Shown here in pieces: positions 44,401 to 52,975 of a stretch of DNA of 64,000 nucleotides. The position numbers and the translations under genes are program-made. Below the pieces are notes generated by a model. That model saw only the letters and a program-made list of their open reading frames with translations, ran no database searches and was not told where the DNA came from. This stretch comes from Saprospiraceae bacterium (GTDB lineage Bacteria; Bacteroidota; Bacteroidia; Chitinophagales; Saprospiraceae): positions 2,728,001 to 2,792,000 of the forward strand of contig JADJXD010000001.1 in assembly GCA_016715985.1 (NCBI GenBank), in the 5' to 3' direction. Position 1 is the stretch's first letter. Every line of letters starts with the position of its first letter.

Positions 44401-45031
44401 AAAAATATTGATACTTGCACCCCACACGGATGATGGGGAGTTGGGTTGTGGTGGAATGATCGCAAAGGCTATACGTCAAAGTGCATCGGTTTATTATGCA
44501 GCTTTTTCTACAGCGGATGAAAGTGTCCCACCGCAATTTCCTGCAAATCAACTTGAAACAGAAGTAAAAAACGCAACAAGGGTCTTAGGTATTGAACATC
44601 AAAATCTTTACATCTATAATCACAGCGTTCGTAAACTGAATTATGTCAGACAGGAAATTCTGGAAGAACTGATTATACTCAGAGAATTGATAAAACCGGA
44701 CATAGTTTTAATCCCTTCTCCCAATGATATCCATCAGGATCACAGCACAGTGGCTGCTGAAGGTATTCGTGCATTTAAAAATTGTTCTGTACTTGGATAT
44801 GAACTGATATGGAATAATCTTACTTTTAAAACGGATCTGTTCATCGCACTTTCAGAATCTGACATTCAAATAAAAATAAAAGCACTTGCTTCTTACAAAA
44901 CGCAGGAAGGCAAATCATATATGGATCCTGATTTTATACGATCAATGGCACGAGTCAGAGGGACGCAAGTTAGTACTACTTATGCAGAAGCCTTTGAAGT
45001 GATAAGATGGATAGATCATGTAGTTGATTAA
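44387..45031 (+). CDS. PIG-L family N-acetylglucosaminyl deacetylase-like protein
   Basis: The protein has 214 residues. ILAPHTDDGELGCGG at residues 9-23 is the zinc motif (H13, D16; the family usually reads HPDDxE), and SPNDIHQDHSTVAAEG has the third ligand in HxDH. It would remove an acetyl group from a GlcNAc-type sugar, either as nucleotide sugar or lipid-linked. It overlaps wecB by 14 bases, so the pair may work in sequence. The first palindrome of the RAYT-2 array lies only a few bases after its stop. Confidence 0.85.
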   Translation: MLKGKKILILAPHTDDGELGCGGMIAKAIRQSASVYYAAFSTADESVPPQFPANQLETEVKNATRVLGIEHQNLYIYNHSVRKLNYVRQEILEELIILRELIKPDIVLIPSPNDIHQDHSTVAAEGIRAFKNCSVLGYELIWNNLTFKTDLFIALSESDIQIKIKALASYKTQEGKSYMDPDFIRSMARVRGTQVSTTYAEAFEVIRWIDHVVD

Positions 45032-45373
45032 CTATGCTTCCTCGCTAAGCACAACATAACTGATTAGCTTAGCGTCTTCGCTAAGCTATTATTAGATAAA
45101 GCTTCAAGCTTTCAGAGTTTCTTTTGGATGACTAAATAAATTGAGCAAGTGCTTTAAAAAGCCAAGACATATATAGTTTCCTCTTCCATCTCGATTATTT
45201 TGGCTGGAAATAGGCTACGTAGATTCATAAAAGTTATAATTGAACTTTGCTTTGGCGGAGACGCCAAAACTAATGTGAGCTTAGCGAGGACGCTAAGCTT
45301 AACCTTGTTGATTAGCGTAGCGTCCTCGCTAAGCTATTATTAGTTAAAGCTTCAAGCTTTCATAATATAATTT
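45032..45373. repeat. RAYT-2 repeat array, left part
   Basis: Palindromes of the type AGCTTAGCGAGGACGCTAAG and its reverse complement occur at about 45063-45088, 45278-45300 and 45312-45335. AAAGCTTCAAGCTTT occurs near 45099-45113 and 45346-45360, and TTTGGCGGAGACGCCAAA at about 45251-45268. Between them, 45137-45205 is a diverged copy of the beginning of fkbM, joined at about 45203-45230 to a copy of the end of the RAYT-2 gene (GGAAATAGGCTACGTAGATT). No gene is present. Confidence 0.82.
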
Positions 45374-45952
45374 ATGTCTGACGGTTATCAAATAAGAAAT
45401 CAAAATGCGCTTCATTTTATTGCATTAACCATTGTAGGTTGGATTGATGTTTTTGCATATTTAGAATACAAGACTCTTATAATCGAAAATCTCAGCTATT
45501 GTCAGGAAAAAAAGGGATTGCGTATTTATGCTTATGTTATTATGTCGAATCACCTTCATATGATTTGTCGGACAGATGAAAAATCAGGATTGTCTAATAT
45601 TATTCGGGACTTCAAAAGTTTTACTGCTAAAGAAATTATTAGAAAAGTTGAAGTAGAAAATCATTCCAGATCAAAATGGATGCTTACAAATTTTGAATAC
45701 CAAAGTCGATTTAATTCCAGAAATAGCCAATATCAGGTATGGCAACAAGGTATGCATCCTGTCGAACTGGAATCACCCAAATTTATTAATCAGAAACTCG
45801 GGTATATCCATAACAATCCTGTTAGAGCCGGAATTGTTGATGAAGCCCGTCATTATATCCATAGTTCAGCACGTGATTATGAAGGTCAAAAAGGCTTACT
45901 CGATATTGAATTATTGGACATAGGGCCGGAAATAGGCTACGTAGATTCATAA
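45374..45952 (+). CDS. Y1-type REP-associated transposase-like protein, system 2
   Basis: This 192-residue protein has YVIMSNHLHMICR with H60 and H62 of the HUH metal site, SGLSNIIRDFKSFTAKEI, VWQQGMHPVELESPKF and LGYIHNNPVRAGIV, which mark the Y1_Tnp/REP-associated family. It is unlike the enzyme at 28413-29072 in length and sequence. Where that protein has AWY in the helix after the HUH strand, this one has FKSFTAKEI, so I cannot point to its nicking tyrosine. It lies between palindromes of one family, its likely targets. The last codons (GPEIGYVDS) are copied in at least two repeat units. Confidence 0.86.
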   Translation: MSDGYQIRNQNALHFIALTIVGWIDVFAYLEYKTLIIENLSYCQEKKGLRIYAYVIMSNHLHMICRTDEKSGLSNIIRDFKSFTAKEIIRKVEVENHSRSKWMLTNFEYQSRFNSRNSQYQVWQQGMHPVELESPKFINQKLGYIHNNPVRAGIVDEARHYIHSSARDYEGQKGLLDIELLDIGPEIGYVDS

Positions 45953-46376
45953 GAGTTTAATATTGAACTTGGCTTTGGCGGTGACGCCAAAACTAATGCA
46001 AGCTTAGCGAGGACGCTAAGCTTAACATAACTGATTAGCTTAGCGTCTTCGCTAAACTTGCTTAGTTTAAAGCTTCAAGCTTTTACATACATCCGCTAGA
46101 TTAATTTAATTCTGAATAAATTGAGCTAATGCTTAAAAAGTTAAGACATATATAGTTTTCCTCTTCCTACTCGATTATTTAGGCCGGAAATATGCTACGT
46201 AGATTCATAAATGTTATAATTGAACTTAGCTTTGGCGGAGACGCCAAAACTAATGTAAGCTTAGCGAGGACGCTAAGCTTAACAAAACTGATTAGCTTAG
46301 CGTCCTCGCTAAGCTATTATTAGTTAAAGCTTCAAGCTTTTATAGTTTCTTTTGGATGACAAAATAAATTGAGCTA
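45953..46376. repeat. RAYT-2 repeat array, right part
   Basis: It has the doubled palindrome at about 46001-46057 and again at 46258-46314 (GCTTAGCGAGGACGCTAAGC, a spacer of about 16 bases, then the inverted copy). It also has GGCGGAGACGCC-type hairpins at about 45975-45992 and 46232-46250, and AAAGCTTCAAGCTTT at about 46070 and 46326. A second copy of the fkbM start lies at 46118-46180, joined to the RAYT-2 end at about 46182-46210. The third copy (46361 onward) runs into the real fkbM gene. Confidence 0.82.
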
Positions 46377-47132
46377 ATGCTTCAAAAAGTCAAGACATAT
46401 ATTATTTCCCTCTTCCACCTTGATTATTTTTATTTACGATACATTAATTACAGATACGAGCTGAGTCTGTCATATAAAATAAATAAAGACGGGTTGCACA
46501 TTCTGAGGGAAGTATTTACAAAAAAAGTCTATCATACTGATTTCCCATTTAACAGGAAAGTGATAATTCTAGATATAGGTGCCCATTATGGTTTTTTTTC
46601 AATATTTGCTGCACTACATACTCTACCAGATAGTAAGATTTATGCATTTGAACCATCAAAAGACAATTATTTCAGGTTTTTAAAAAACATAGAGAATGAT
46701 CACAGATTAAACTCAATTCATCCTTTTCACCAGGCTATCAGCGGACATTCAGGAGAAAGAGAATTGAGTTTGGGAAGACCGCAGAATCATAGTCTTTACA
46801 AAAATTATATTGCAGATCTTGATCAATCTGAATTAGTCCAAACTGTCACATTGGATCAATTTGTGTTGGATAACCAGATTGAGAAAATTGATTTTTTAAA
46901 GATTGATTGCGAAGGAAGCGAACATGAGATTCTGCAAAATACATCTCAGAATACGCTTCAAAAAATCAGTGTCTTATCTATGGAATTGCATGATATGAGC
47001 CATTGCGGATTTGATTATAATAAAACTTTGCAAATTCTTGAAAAAAGCGGATTCACGATCGTACATTCCAACTTAAACATTGTTAAACATCAGTCCCACT
47101 TTAATGCAAAAGTCGTATTGGTCAGAAAATAA
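46377..47132 (+). CDS. FkbM-family methyltransferase
   Basis: This 251-residue protein has VIILDIGAHYGFFSIFAAL near residues 61-79 (SAM loop), IYAFEPSKDNYFRFLKNI with the acidic ribose site, and IDFLKIDCEGSEHEILQN, the FkbM signature. It probably O-methylates a sugar. The first 20 or so codons also exist as diverged copies in two upstream RAYT-2 repeat units, so the start of this gene was taken into the array or the array grew by duplications that include it. It ends 3 bp before the WbqC gene. Confidence 0.86.
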   Translation: MLQKVKTYIISLFHLDYFYLRYINYRYELSLSYKINKDGLHILREVFTKKVYHTDFPFNRKVIILDIGAHYGFFSIFAALHTLPDSKIYAFEPSKDNYFRFLKNIENDHRLNSIHPFHQAISGHSGERELSLGRPQNHSLYKNYIADLDQSELVQTVTLDQFVLDNQIEKIDFLKIDCEGSEHEILQNTSQNTLQKISVLSMELHDMSHCGFDYNKTLQILEKSGFTIVHSNLNIVKHQSHFNAKVVLVRK

Positions 47133-47135
47133 TAA

Positions 47136-47855
47136 ATGAAAGTAGCTATACACCAACCTAATTTTTTGCCCTGGACAGGTTATTTTCTAAAAATGGCGCA
47201 AAGTGATGTTTTTGTATTTCATGACAATGTCCAGATCACTAAAAGCGGACCGACCAGAAGAGTGAAGATAGCTGCAACGAATGCAACCAATCAATTTCAA
47301 TGGCTCACAGTACCTTTGAAAAAGCACAGCGATTTTACAATGATAAAGGATCTTGAAATCAATTATGAAAAAGATTGGCATAAAAAGCACTTAAGTATCA
47401 TTTTTGAATCTTACCGAATGTGCCCTCAATTTGATAATATTTTCCCTTTAATAAAATCATGGTATCAGGAGGCAGAAAATTTCTTACTTCTTTCTGAATT
47501 GAATATTTTTTTAATAAAAAAGATCATGAATGTTTTGGGTCTCAATATTCAATTGTTTAATTCTTCCCAAATGCCTGTTTCGGGTAAAGGGAGTGAATAT
47601 AATCTGGCAATTGTATTGTATATCAAAGGAACGGATTACATAAGTGGTAAAGGAGCTGATAATTATCAGGATGAAAATTTATTTAAAACAAATAATATAA
47701 ATCTGATAAAAGTTGAAGCATTGAAACAAATTGAAAATAATCCCTATCACCAATTTTCAACTTCCGGAAATTATGGACTTTCTATTATTGATGCTATGAT
47801 GAATTTGGGTTTTGATGAACTGAATCAGTATTTTAAACGATGGCAGAACATCTGA
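47136..47855 (+). CDS. WbqC-like family protein
   Basis: This 239-residue protein begins MKVAIHQPNFLPWTGYFLKM, then SDVFVFHDNVQITKSGPTRR, the signature of the WbqC family. IKGTDYISGKGADNYQDE and NLGFDELNQYF are near the end. WbqC-like proteins are often encoded in O-antigen loci and near amino-sugar enzymes, and may be acyltransferase- or transferase-like, but the reaction is not settled. It is cytoplasmic. It overlaps the GT9 gene by 16 bases. Confidence 0.82.
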   Translation: MKVAIHQPNFLPWTGYFLKMAQSDVFVFHDNVQITKSGPTRRVKIAATNATNQFQWLTVPLKKHSDFTMIKDLEINYEKDWHKKHLSIIFESYRMCPQFDNIFPLIKSWYQEAENFLLLSELNIFLIKKIMNVLGLNIQLFNSSQMPVSGKGSEYNLAIVLYIKGTDYISGKGADNYQDENLFKTNNINLIKVEALKQIENNPYHQFSTSGNYGLSIIDAMMNLGFDELNQYFKRWQNI

Positions 47856-48856
47856 AATGTTTGTTTTTTTTTCAATCAGGCATTGGTAATTCACTTCACG
47901 CCTTCCCTATAATCAACCAGTTAAAGTCAAATTTTAATTTTAAAATTTATGCGATGGTTGATTCTGATACTCAAAGGGATCTACTTCATTTAACTTCTTT
48001 ATTTGAAGAAGTCCATTTTTATAGAAAAAAAGGTTTCAGAATATTTTGTCCGACACAAAAAATCAGAAATTTTGATTATATATTTTTGCCGAGGGTTCAG
48101 CTTTCCAAAGCAACTTTTTTATACAGTTTTTTTAAGACAAAAAAACTTGTTTGTGGTATAAATAAGGCCTTTCTGAAATTACTGCCGAGTGTAAAGTTAC
48201 GGCCGCCATCAGAAGATGTCCACGAAATATACAATCATTATCGCTTGTGGTTTGATGAGACATGGAAGTTACCCTGGGAAAATCAATTTGATTTAAAATT
48301 TCCATCAAAAATAATTAGAAATGTAATTTGTATTCATCCCTTTGCAGAGTATAACAAAGCAAAGCACAAAAATCTGAGTCCACATGTCTGGAATTATTTA
48401 ATTAAAAATCTTAGTGACAATTTTCCGGATAAGACTTTTAGGATAGTCGGTTTACAGGAAGAATTATCATTTTTGGAAAATTTTGAACATTCAACGAATG
48501 TTTCCAAAATGACTTTTGAGAAAAATTTAACGGGATGGATAGAAACATTAATACATTCAGATGCCATTATTTGTCCGGATACAGCGGCTTTACACATCGG
48601 AGCGATGAACGGAATTCCAACCTTTAGTATCTGGGGAGGGTCAAATCCTGCTTTGTATGGATATAGCAGATTGGACGACAAACACTACCAATTTTCAATG
48701 AATCCTGCGTGCGGTCCCTGTGATTCTTATATTGGTAAAAATATCAGTAAAGTTGATAAACCGGATAATTGCCCTGATTATTTATGCATCAGGACTATGG
48801 ATAAAGACAAACTTTTGTCTGTAATGATGGAATTCATAAAATATCTTAAAAGATAA
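47840..48856 (+). CDS. GT9 family (heptosyltransferase-like) glycosyltransferase
   Basis: This 338-residue GT-B protein begins with CLFFFQSGIGNSLHAFPIIN, the acceptor-side glycine loop (usually GxGD in GT9). VICIHPFAEYNKAKHKNLSP starts the donor domain. HSDAIICPDTAALHIGAMNG, then IPTFSIWGGSNP, is the ADP-heptose or nucleotide-binding motif of the family. It is the last plus-strand gene of the locus; its stop lies 17 bp from the end of a gene on the opposite strand. The GNS instead of GDx in the first loop suggests a substrate different from core heptose. Confidence 0.82.
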   Translation: MAEHLKCLFFFQSGIGNSLHAFPIINQLKSNFNFKIYAMVDSDTQRDLLHLTSLFEEVHFYRKKGFRIFCPTQKIRNFDYIFLPRVQLSKATFLYSFFKTKKLVCGINKAFLKLLPSVKLRPPSEDVHEIYNHYRLWFDETWKLPWENQFDLKFPSKIIRNVICIHPFAEYNKAKHKNLSPHVWNYLIKNLSDNFPDKTFRIVGLQEELSFLENFEHSTNVSKMTFEKNLTGWIETLIHSDAIICPDTAALHIGAMNGIPTFSIWGGSNPALYGYSRLDDKHYQFSMNPACGPCDSYIGKNISKVDKPDNCPDYLCIRTMDKDKLLSVMMEFIKYLKR

Positions 48857-48873
48857 CTTTCTTATAAATACTG

Positions 48874-50004
48874 TTATACCCCAATAATTTCTTTCAATTC
48901 TTTCAGCATCTTTTTATGATTGAAATGCGTTTCTATAAATGATCTTCCCTTGACAGACTTTGATATTCTTTCGTCGGGAGACTTGATACAGTTATGAATC
49001 TTTTCTGCCAGATCTGACGGCTGATAGGGCTCAGCTGCCCAAACAAAATCTCCGTTATTTGTCACTTCCTTGATTCCTCCAACATTCGTTGTCACAATAG
49101 GAATTCCTGCTGCTAATCCTTCCATAAATATTACTCCTAATGCTTCTGACCTTGATGGAACACACAGTATGTCATGAGAATCTAATGCTTCTATGACACT
49201 TTCTTCATTCCGGTATCCTAAAAATTGAAGTTCGATATTCGATTTTCCTTCAAATAGCTTTTGGATAGAATTTTGTTCAGAACTGCCGGGTCCGATAACA
49301 GAAATTCTAAAATGAAAATTCTCTAATATATTCAATGCAGAAGCTAGCTCTTCCAATCCTCCTCTCTCCCAATCATTTTTCACAAACAAAATTTTTATTA
49401 TTCCTTCTGAATTAATTCTGGATGTTGAAAAGTTATATTTTTCAATGATAATGGATTTGTGTAAAACAAATACCTTTTCCGGATTGATTTCAAAATCATT
49501 TATCAGTTTATTTTTAAGATAATGTGAGTTGACGATCAGATTGTCTCCTTGTTTTATCGTTCGTTTTTCAATCCAATTATAAAACAAATCCGCCAGATAT
49601 CTTAATCTGAAAGCAGGTTTTAAATAATCATATTTTTCATGATTTATCATGTGAAATATTATGATTTCAGAGTGCTTGTCAACTTTAAATCCGGTTCCGG
49701 TAATACCATTGTTAAAAATGATATGGGTATATTCTGAATTGTTTTTTAGCAGTTCTTTTGTTTTATTCTGATATAAAAATTTACTGAAGTATTGCCCAAG
49801 TTTTCTTTTTAAAAGACCCATGTTTACATCTATGCTGATGATGTTTTCATCTTCAGTGTTTTCCGTTAAAATGTCTATTTGGTCGCCGAGATAATTTTTT
49901 AGAATTCTGGCATACTTAGCCGGACCAACAACAACATCTTTGTAAGTAGGCGTCACAAACAGAATTCTAAATGTATCTTTCTTATTCATTTTTTGTGACA
50001 GCAT
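48874..50004 (-). CDS. GT4 family glycosyltransferase
   Basis: This 376-residue GT-B protein has FRILFVTPTYKDVVVGPAKY at the N-terminus, IKILFVKNDWERGGLEEL at the start of the donor domain, and VPSRSEALGVIFMEGLAAGI as the EX7E motif. FVLHKSIIIEKY is the usual linker. It is the last gene of the minus-strand export group, overlapping the C5-epimerase-like gene by 23 bases. It would add a sugar before export by Wzm/Wzt. No terminator is evident in the 17 bp to the convergent GT9 gene. Confidence 0.87.
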   Translation of the reverse strand: MLSQKMNKKDTFRILFVTPTYKDVVVGPAKYARILKNYLGDQIDILTENTEDENIISIDVNMGLLKRKLGQYFSKFLYQNKTKELLKNNSEYTHIIFNNGITGTGFKVDKHSEIIIFHMINHEKYDYLKPAFRLRYLADLFYNWIEKRTIKQGDNLIVNSHYLKNKLINDFEINPEKVFVLHKSIIIEKYNFSTSRINSEGIIKILFVKNDWERGGLEELASALNILENFHFRISVIGPGSSEQNSIQKLFEGKSNIELQFLGYRNEESVIEALDSHDILCVPSRSEALGVIFMEGLAAGIPIVTTNVGGIKEVTNNGDFVWAAEPYQPSDLAEKIHNCIKSPDERISKSVKGRSFIETHFNHKKMLKELKEIIGV

Positions 50005-51037
50005 TTATAAAATCATTTTCCCTAATATTGAGATTTTCCGAACTGGAAATGTTCTTGAAAAAAGCAAATAACTTCCAATCTGTATTTTGATTACTATCCA
50101 AAGCAATTTTTTTTAATAATTCTATTTTAGTGAGCTGATACAAATGTAGAAATTGATAAGTATGCAACCCCTGATAGTCTATATTTCCAAACTTCAATTG
50201 TTTCAGATTGTGTTTTATACCAACAGGGTAAATGAAAAGATGTAAAGACTTTATAAGACTTTTGACAAACTCTGTGGACTCATTCTGAATGTTTTGATCT
50301 TTGGTTAAGCTTGAGAAATCAATCATGCCGATAATAGATGTTATGAATCCATTTAAGACCCTTGAAGGAGGTGTCATGGGATATTCTTCAATCCATTTTA
50401 ACTCATTTCGAAATGAATCTGTAAATGTAATATTCAATCCGTTCTTTTTATCTAACATAAAGTCCAAAGCCAGTTTTGCTGTTTCAATAAAACCCTCGGA
50501 GGGAAATAGCATCTCACAACGGGTCAAAAAACTAACTACTAAACCTTGTGTAATACCTGAATACCAGGGTGATTTCTGATGGAATAACAAAAAATCTTCC
50601 TGATGTGGCAAACCTCCGTTAGGTTCAATAGATGATTTGATGAAGATAGCGTGTTCTTTGATTATTTTCAGATATGTTTCATCTGAAGTATTTAAAAAAT
50701 AATTGTAGCATATCATCCCATAATGGGAAGTATATAAAAAATTGGGTTTTTCGGGGTTATAATTCAGGTGGTTTGTAACGATACCTTTATCGTTATTAGC
50801 CAAATTATTAAATATTTCAACCGGATTTCTGAATGCTTTATATGTGTAATATAATGGATTTGTCCGTATGTCAAATTCAAATTTTGAATTTTCAAATTTG
50901 CTAAAGTTCAGATATTCTGAATTTAATTTTCTTTTTCTCCCGGGAAAACATTTATCCAGAATATAATACAGGTACGCCCATATTCGTAATCGGATGACAT
51001 CATAATAATATTTTGTTTTCAAAATAATGATTGACAA
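49982..51037 (-). CDS. D-glucuronyl C5-epimerase-like protein (C-terminal domain type)
   Basis: This 351-residue protein starts with a TTG. The motifs LPHQEDFLLFHQKSPWYSGI, TQGLVVSFLTRCEML, LKWIEEYPMTPPSRVLNGFI and IIGMIDF match, in order, the C-terminal domain of heparosan glucuronyl C5-epimerases (PWYSGMAQG, WLEEYP, VLNGFI). Those enzymes turn glucuronate into iduronate within a polymer. It has no signal peptide; an N-terminal basic-aromatic helix may touch the membrane. Next to Wzm/Wzt it suggests that the exported polymer contains a uronic acid epimerised before export. Activity is inferred. Confidence 0.72.
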   Translation of the reverse strand: MSIIILKTKYYYDVIRLRIWAYLYYILDKCFPGRKRKLNSEYLNFSKFENSKFEFDIRTNPLYYTYKAFRNPVEIFNNLANNDKGIVTNHLNYNPEKPNFLYTSHYGMICYNYFLNTSDETYLKIIKEHAIFIKSSIEPNGGLPHQEDFLLFHQKSPWYSGITQGLVVSFLTRCEMLFPSEGFIETAKLALDFMLDKKNGLNITFTDSFRNELKWIEEYPMTPPSRVLNGFITSIIGMIDFSSLTKDQNIQNESTEFVKSLIKSLHLFIYPVGIKHNLKQLKFGNIDYQGLHTYQFLHLYQLTKIELLKKIALDSNQNTDWKLFAFFKNISSSENLNIRENDFINAVTKNE

Positions 51038-51045
51038 AAATTAAA

Positions 51046-51765
51046 TTAAATCGATACCGCGTATTTATACTTTTCTGTACTTATAACAACCTGAGATTTA
51101 TTACCTTCAAATATGGATGAGTAAAATTTTATTTTCTTATTATTCAATATGTTCTTTAAGGCATCAATCATTTCTTTTTCACCATTCCTTGCTGCATCAT
51201 CTACAATTATGATGAATTCATTCTCTGAAGTAAAAAATTCTGCAATTTCGCAGATATTATACCTTGAATAATGTGAACTCCCTTTAGGTCCGTCAATCAG
51301 AAACAACGTATAATCAGCATATGAAGCGCTGTTTTGTAAATTATACAAAGTGGTTGTTTTTTGATGAATGGATTTGTCAATTATAGTTACTTGTAGAATT
51401 TCTGATTTTTCATTTAGTTTAAAACAAGAAGCAAAATGATGAATCCAATCTTCATCATTTTCCAATATCAGATGGTTTTTGACCTCTGAATTATTCTGAA
51501 TTAATGTTGTAATTAACTTGGTCGATTCTCCTAAGCCCAACTCCAGTATTTTTAAAGGCTTCAATTCAATAATCAGCTTACTGAGTATGTACAATAACGA
51601 ATAATTTGCTGCCCATCTCCCCGGAGATAGTTTTAGCGTTTTTAACTCCTCAATATTTTTTGTGTAATCGTGAAAATAGTTTGCCCAAAGCAACTCATTG
51701 ATATTGGCATTTAATCCTCTCAGTTGAAAATATAAATCTTTTATTTTTTTATAATAGTGTATCAT
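51046..51765 (-). CDS. Class I SAM-binding methyltransferase-like protein
   Basis: This 239-residue protein has LKILELGLGESTKLITTL near residues 75-92 as a SAM-binding loop, HLILENDEDWIHHF as the acidic strand end, and YTLFLIDGPKGSSHYSRYN, then EFIIIVDDAARNGE. The DGPKG and VDDA elements recall the rhamnosyl O-methyltransferase/CmcI type rather than the classic PxP type. It overlaps wzt by 4 bases (ATGA), so it is made together with the exporter and may cap or decorate the chain; terminal methylation is known to end chains in some ABC-dependent O-antigen systems. That role is inference. Confidence 0.72.
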   Translation of the reverse strand: MIHYYKKIKDLYFQLRGLNANINELLWANYFHDYTKNIEELKTLKLSPGRWAANYSLLYILSKLIIELKPLKILELGLGESTKLITTLIQNNSEVKNHLILENDEDWIHHFASCFKLNEKSEILQVTIIDKSIHQKTTTLYNLQNSASYADYTLFLIDGPKGSSHYSRYNICEIAEFFTSENEFIIIVDDAARNGEKEMIDALKNILNNKKIKFYSSIFEGNKSQVVISTEKYKYAVSI

Positions 51766-52970
51766 TCTACCGTGTAATTTAAAATGACATTTCCCTGATT
51801 GGATGGAATTTCATGGTGATTTCCTTTAAAAACAGTGAATGGAAGAACATTTTTTAACCAATCTGAAATGACACCTCCATTTTCTATATATATATTACAA
51901 TCGTATGTTCCTGCCACAAAAGGGAAGGAAATAATTTTAAATACTACTTTATATTCTGAGTTTAGTTCATTTTTTGTCTTTAACTGTGTACTGAGCCAGG
52001 TTAGTCTTTGACCAAGAGCATTGTTTAGTCCTAAATCAATGCGGTATGAATTAGGTTCTTCCGGTCGGTTAAGTATCAAGGTGAGTTCTATATTTATATC
52101 TGAAAGAGATTGGATAGAGAATGGATTATCTTCTTTTGCTTCCTGCCAGATTTTCCCTTTAACAACGCTGAGTGATTGAGATCCGTTTCTATGGGTAATG
52201 GATTCAATGGATTGATTTGCATGAATATTATTTTCTGAAAAATACTGTTTCAGTACGTTTTCTGTTTTACCTACAAAACTTAGTTTTCCATCTGTTATCA
52301 GACAAGTTTTTTCACAAAGACTTTGGAGCACATTAAAATCATGTGTTACAAAAATGATAGTTTTGCCTGAGCTGACAGATATATTTTTGATCTTTTCTAT
52401 ACATTTTTTCTGAAAGGCGATATCACCGACCGCCAGAACTTCATCAATAATAAAAACTTCGGTTTCCAGATGGGCAGCTACGGAAAATGCAAGCCTCATT
52501 TGCATGCCACTCGAGAAGTGTTTCATAGGTGTATCTATAAATGAACCCACTTCCGCAAATTCCACAATTTCCTCAAATTTTGACTTTATTTCCTGATATT
52601 TCATCCCTGCTATCGACCCGTTAAAATAGACGTTTTCTCGGCCCGTTAGTTCAGGATGAAATCCTGTACCAACTTCCAAAAGACTGGATACCCTTCCTCT
52701 TAGTTTGATCTCCCCTCTCGTTGGTGGAGTGATTCTGGATAGAATTTTAAGTAGTGTACTTTTGCCGGCACCATTTTTTCCTATTATTCCGATGGATTCC
52801 CCTTCATGGACATCAAAGCTGATATCCTGCAATGCCCAGAAATGGTCATTTGATTTTTTGAATAACTTTGATGGCAATTCCGAAAAGGTATCTCTTATAC
52901 TTTTATACCGTCGGTCGGCACCTTTTTCATATTGTTTCCAGATATTTTTAATTTCAATTACAGGCTTCAT
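51762..52970 (-). CDS. wzt: ABC transporter ATP-binding protein for polysaccharide export, Wzt
   Basis: This 402-residue protein has GIIGKNGAGKSTLLKIL (Walker A, 64-72), the signature HFSSGMQMRLAFSVA near 151-165 and Walker B VFIIDEVLAVGD (172-183). After about residue 245 comes an extra domain with AGTYDCNIYIENGGVISDW near the C-terminus, like the carbohydrate-binding domain by which Wzt recognises the finished chain. It works with Wzm (52976-53833), 5 bp upstream in transcription order. It drives export of lipid-linked polymer across the inner membrane. Confidence 0.92.
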   Translation of the reverse strand: MKPVIEIKNIWKQYEKGADRRYKSIRDTFSELPSKLFKKSNDHFWALQDISFDVHEGESIGIIGKNGAGKSTLLKILSRITPPTRGEIKLRGRVSSLLEVGTGFHPELTGRENVYFNGSIAGMKYQEIKSKFEEIVEFAEVGSFIDTPMKHFSSGMQMRLAFSVAAHLETEVFIIDEVLAVGDIAFQKKCIEKIKNISVSSGKTIIFVTHDFNVLQSLCEKTCLITDGKLSFVGKTENVLKQYFSENNIHANQSIESITHRNGSQSLSVVKGKIWQEAKEDNPFSIQSLSDINIELTLILNRPEEPNSYRIDLGLNNALGQRLTWLSTQLKTKNELNSEYKVVFKIISFPFVAGTYDCNIYIENGGVISDWLKNVLPFTVFKGNHHEIPSNQGNVILNYTVE

Positions 52971-52975
52971 TATTT

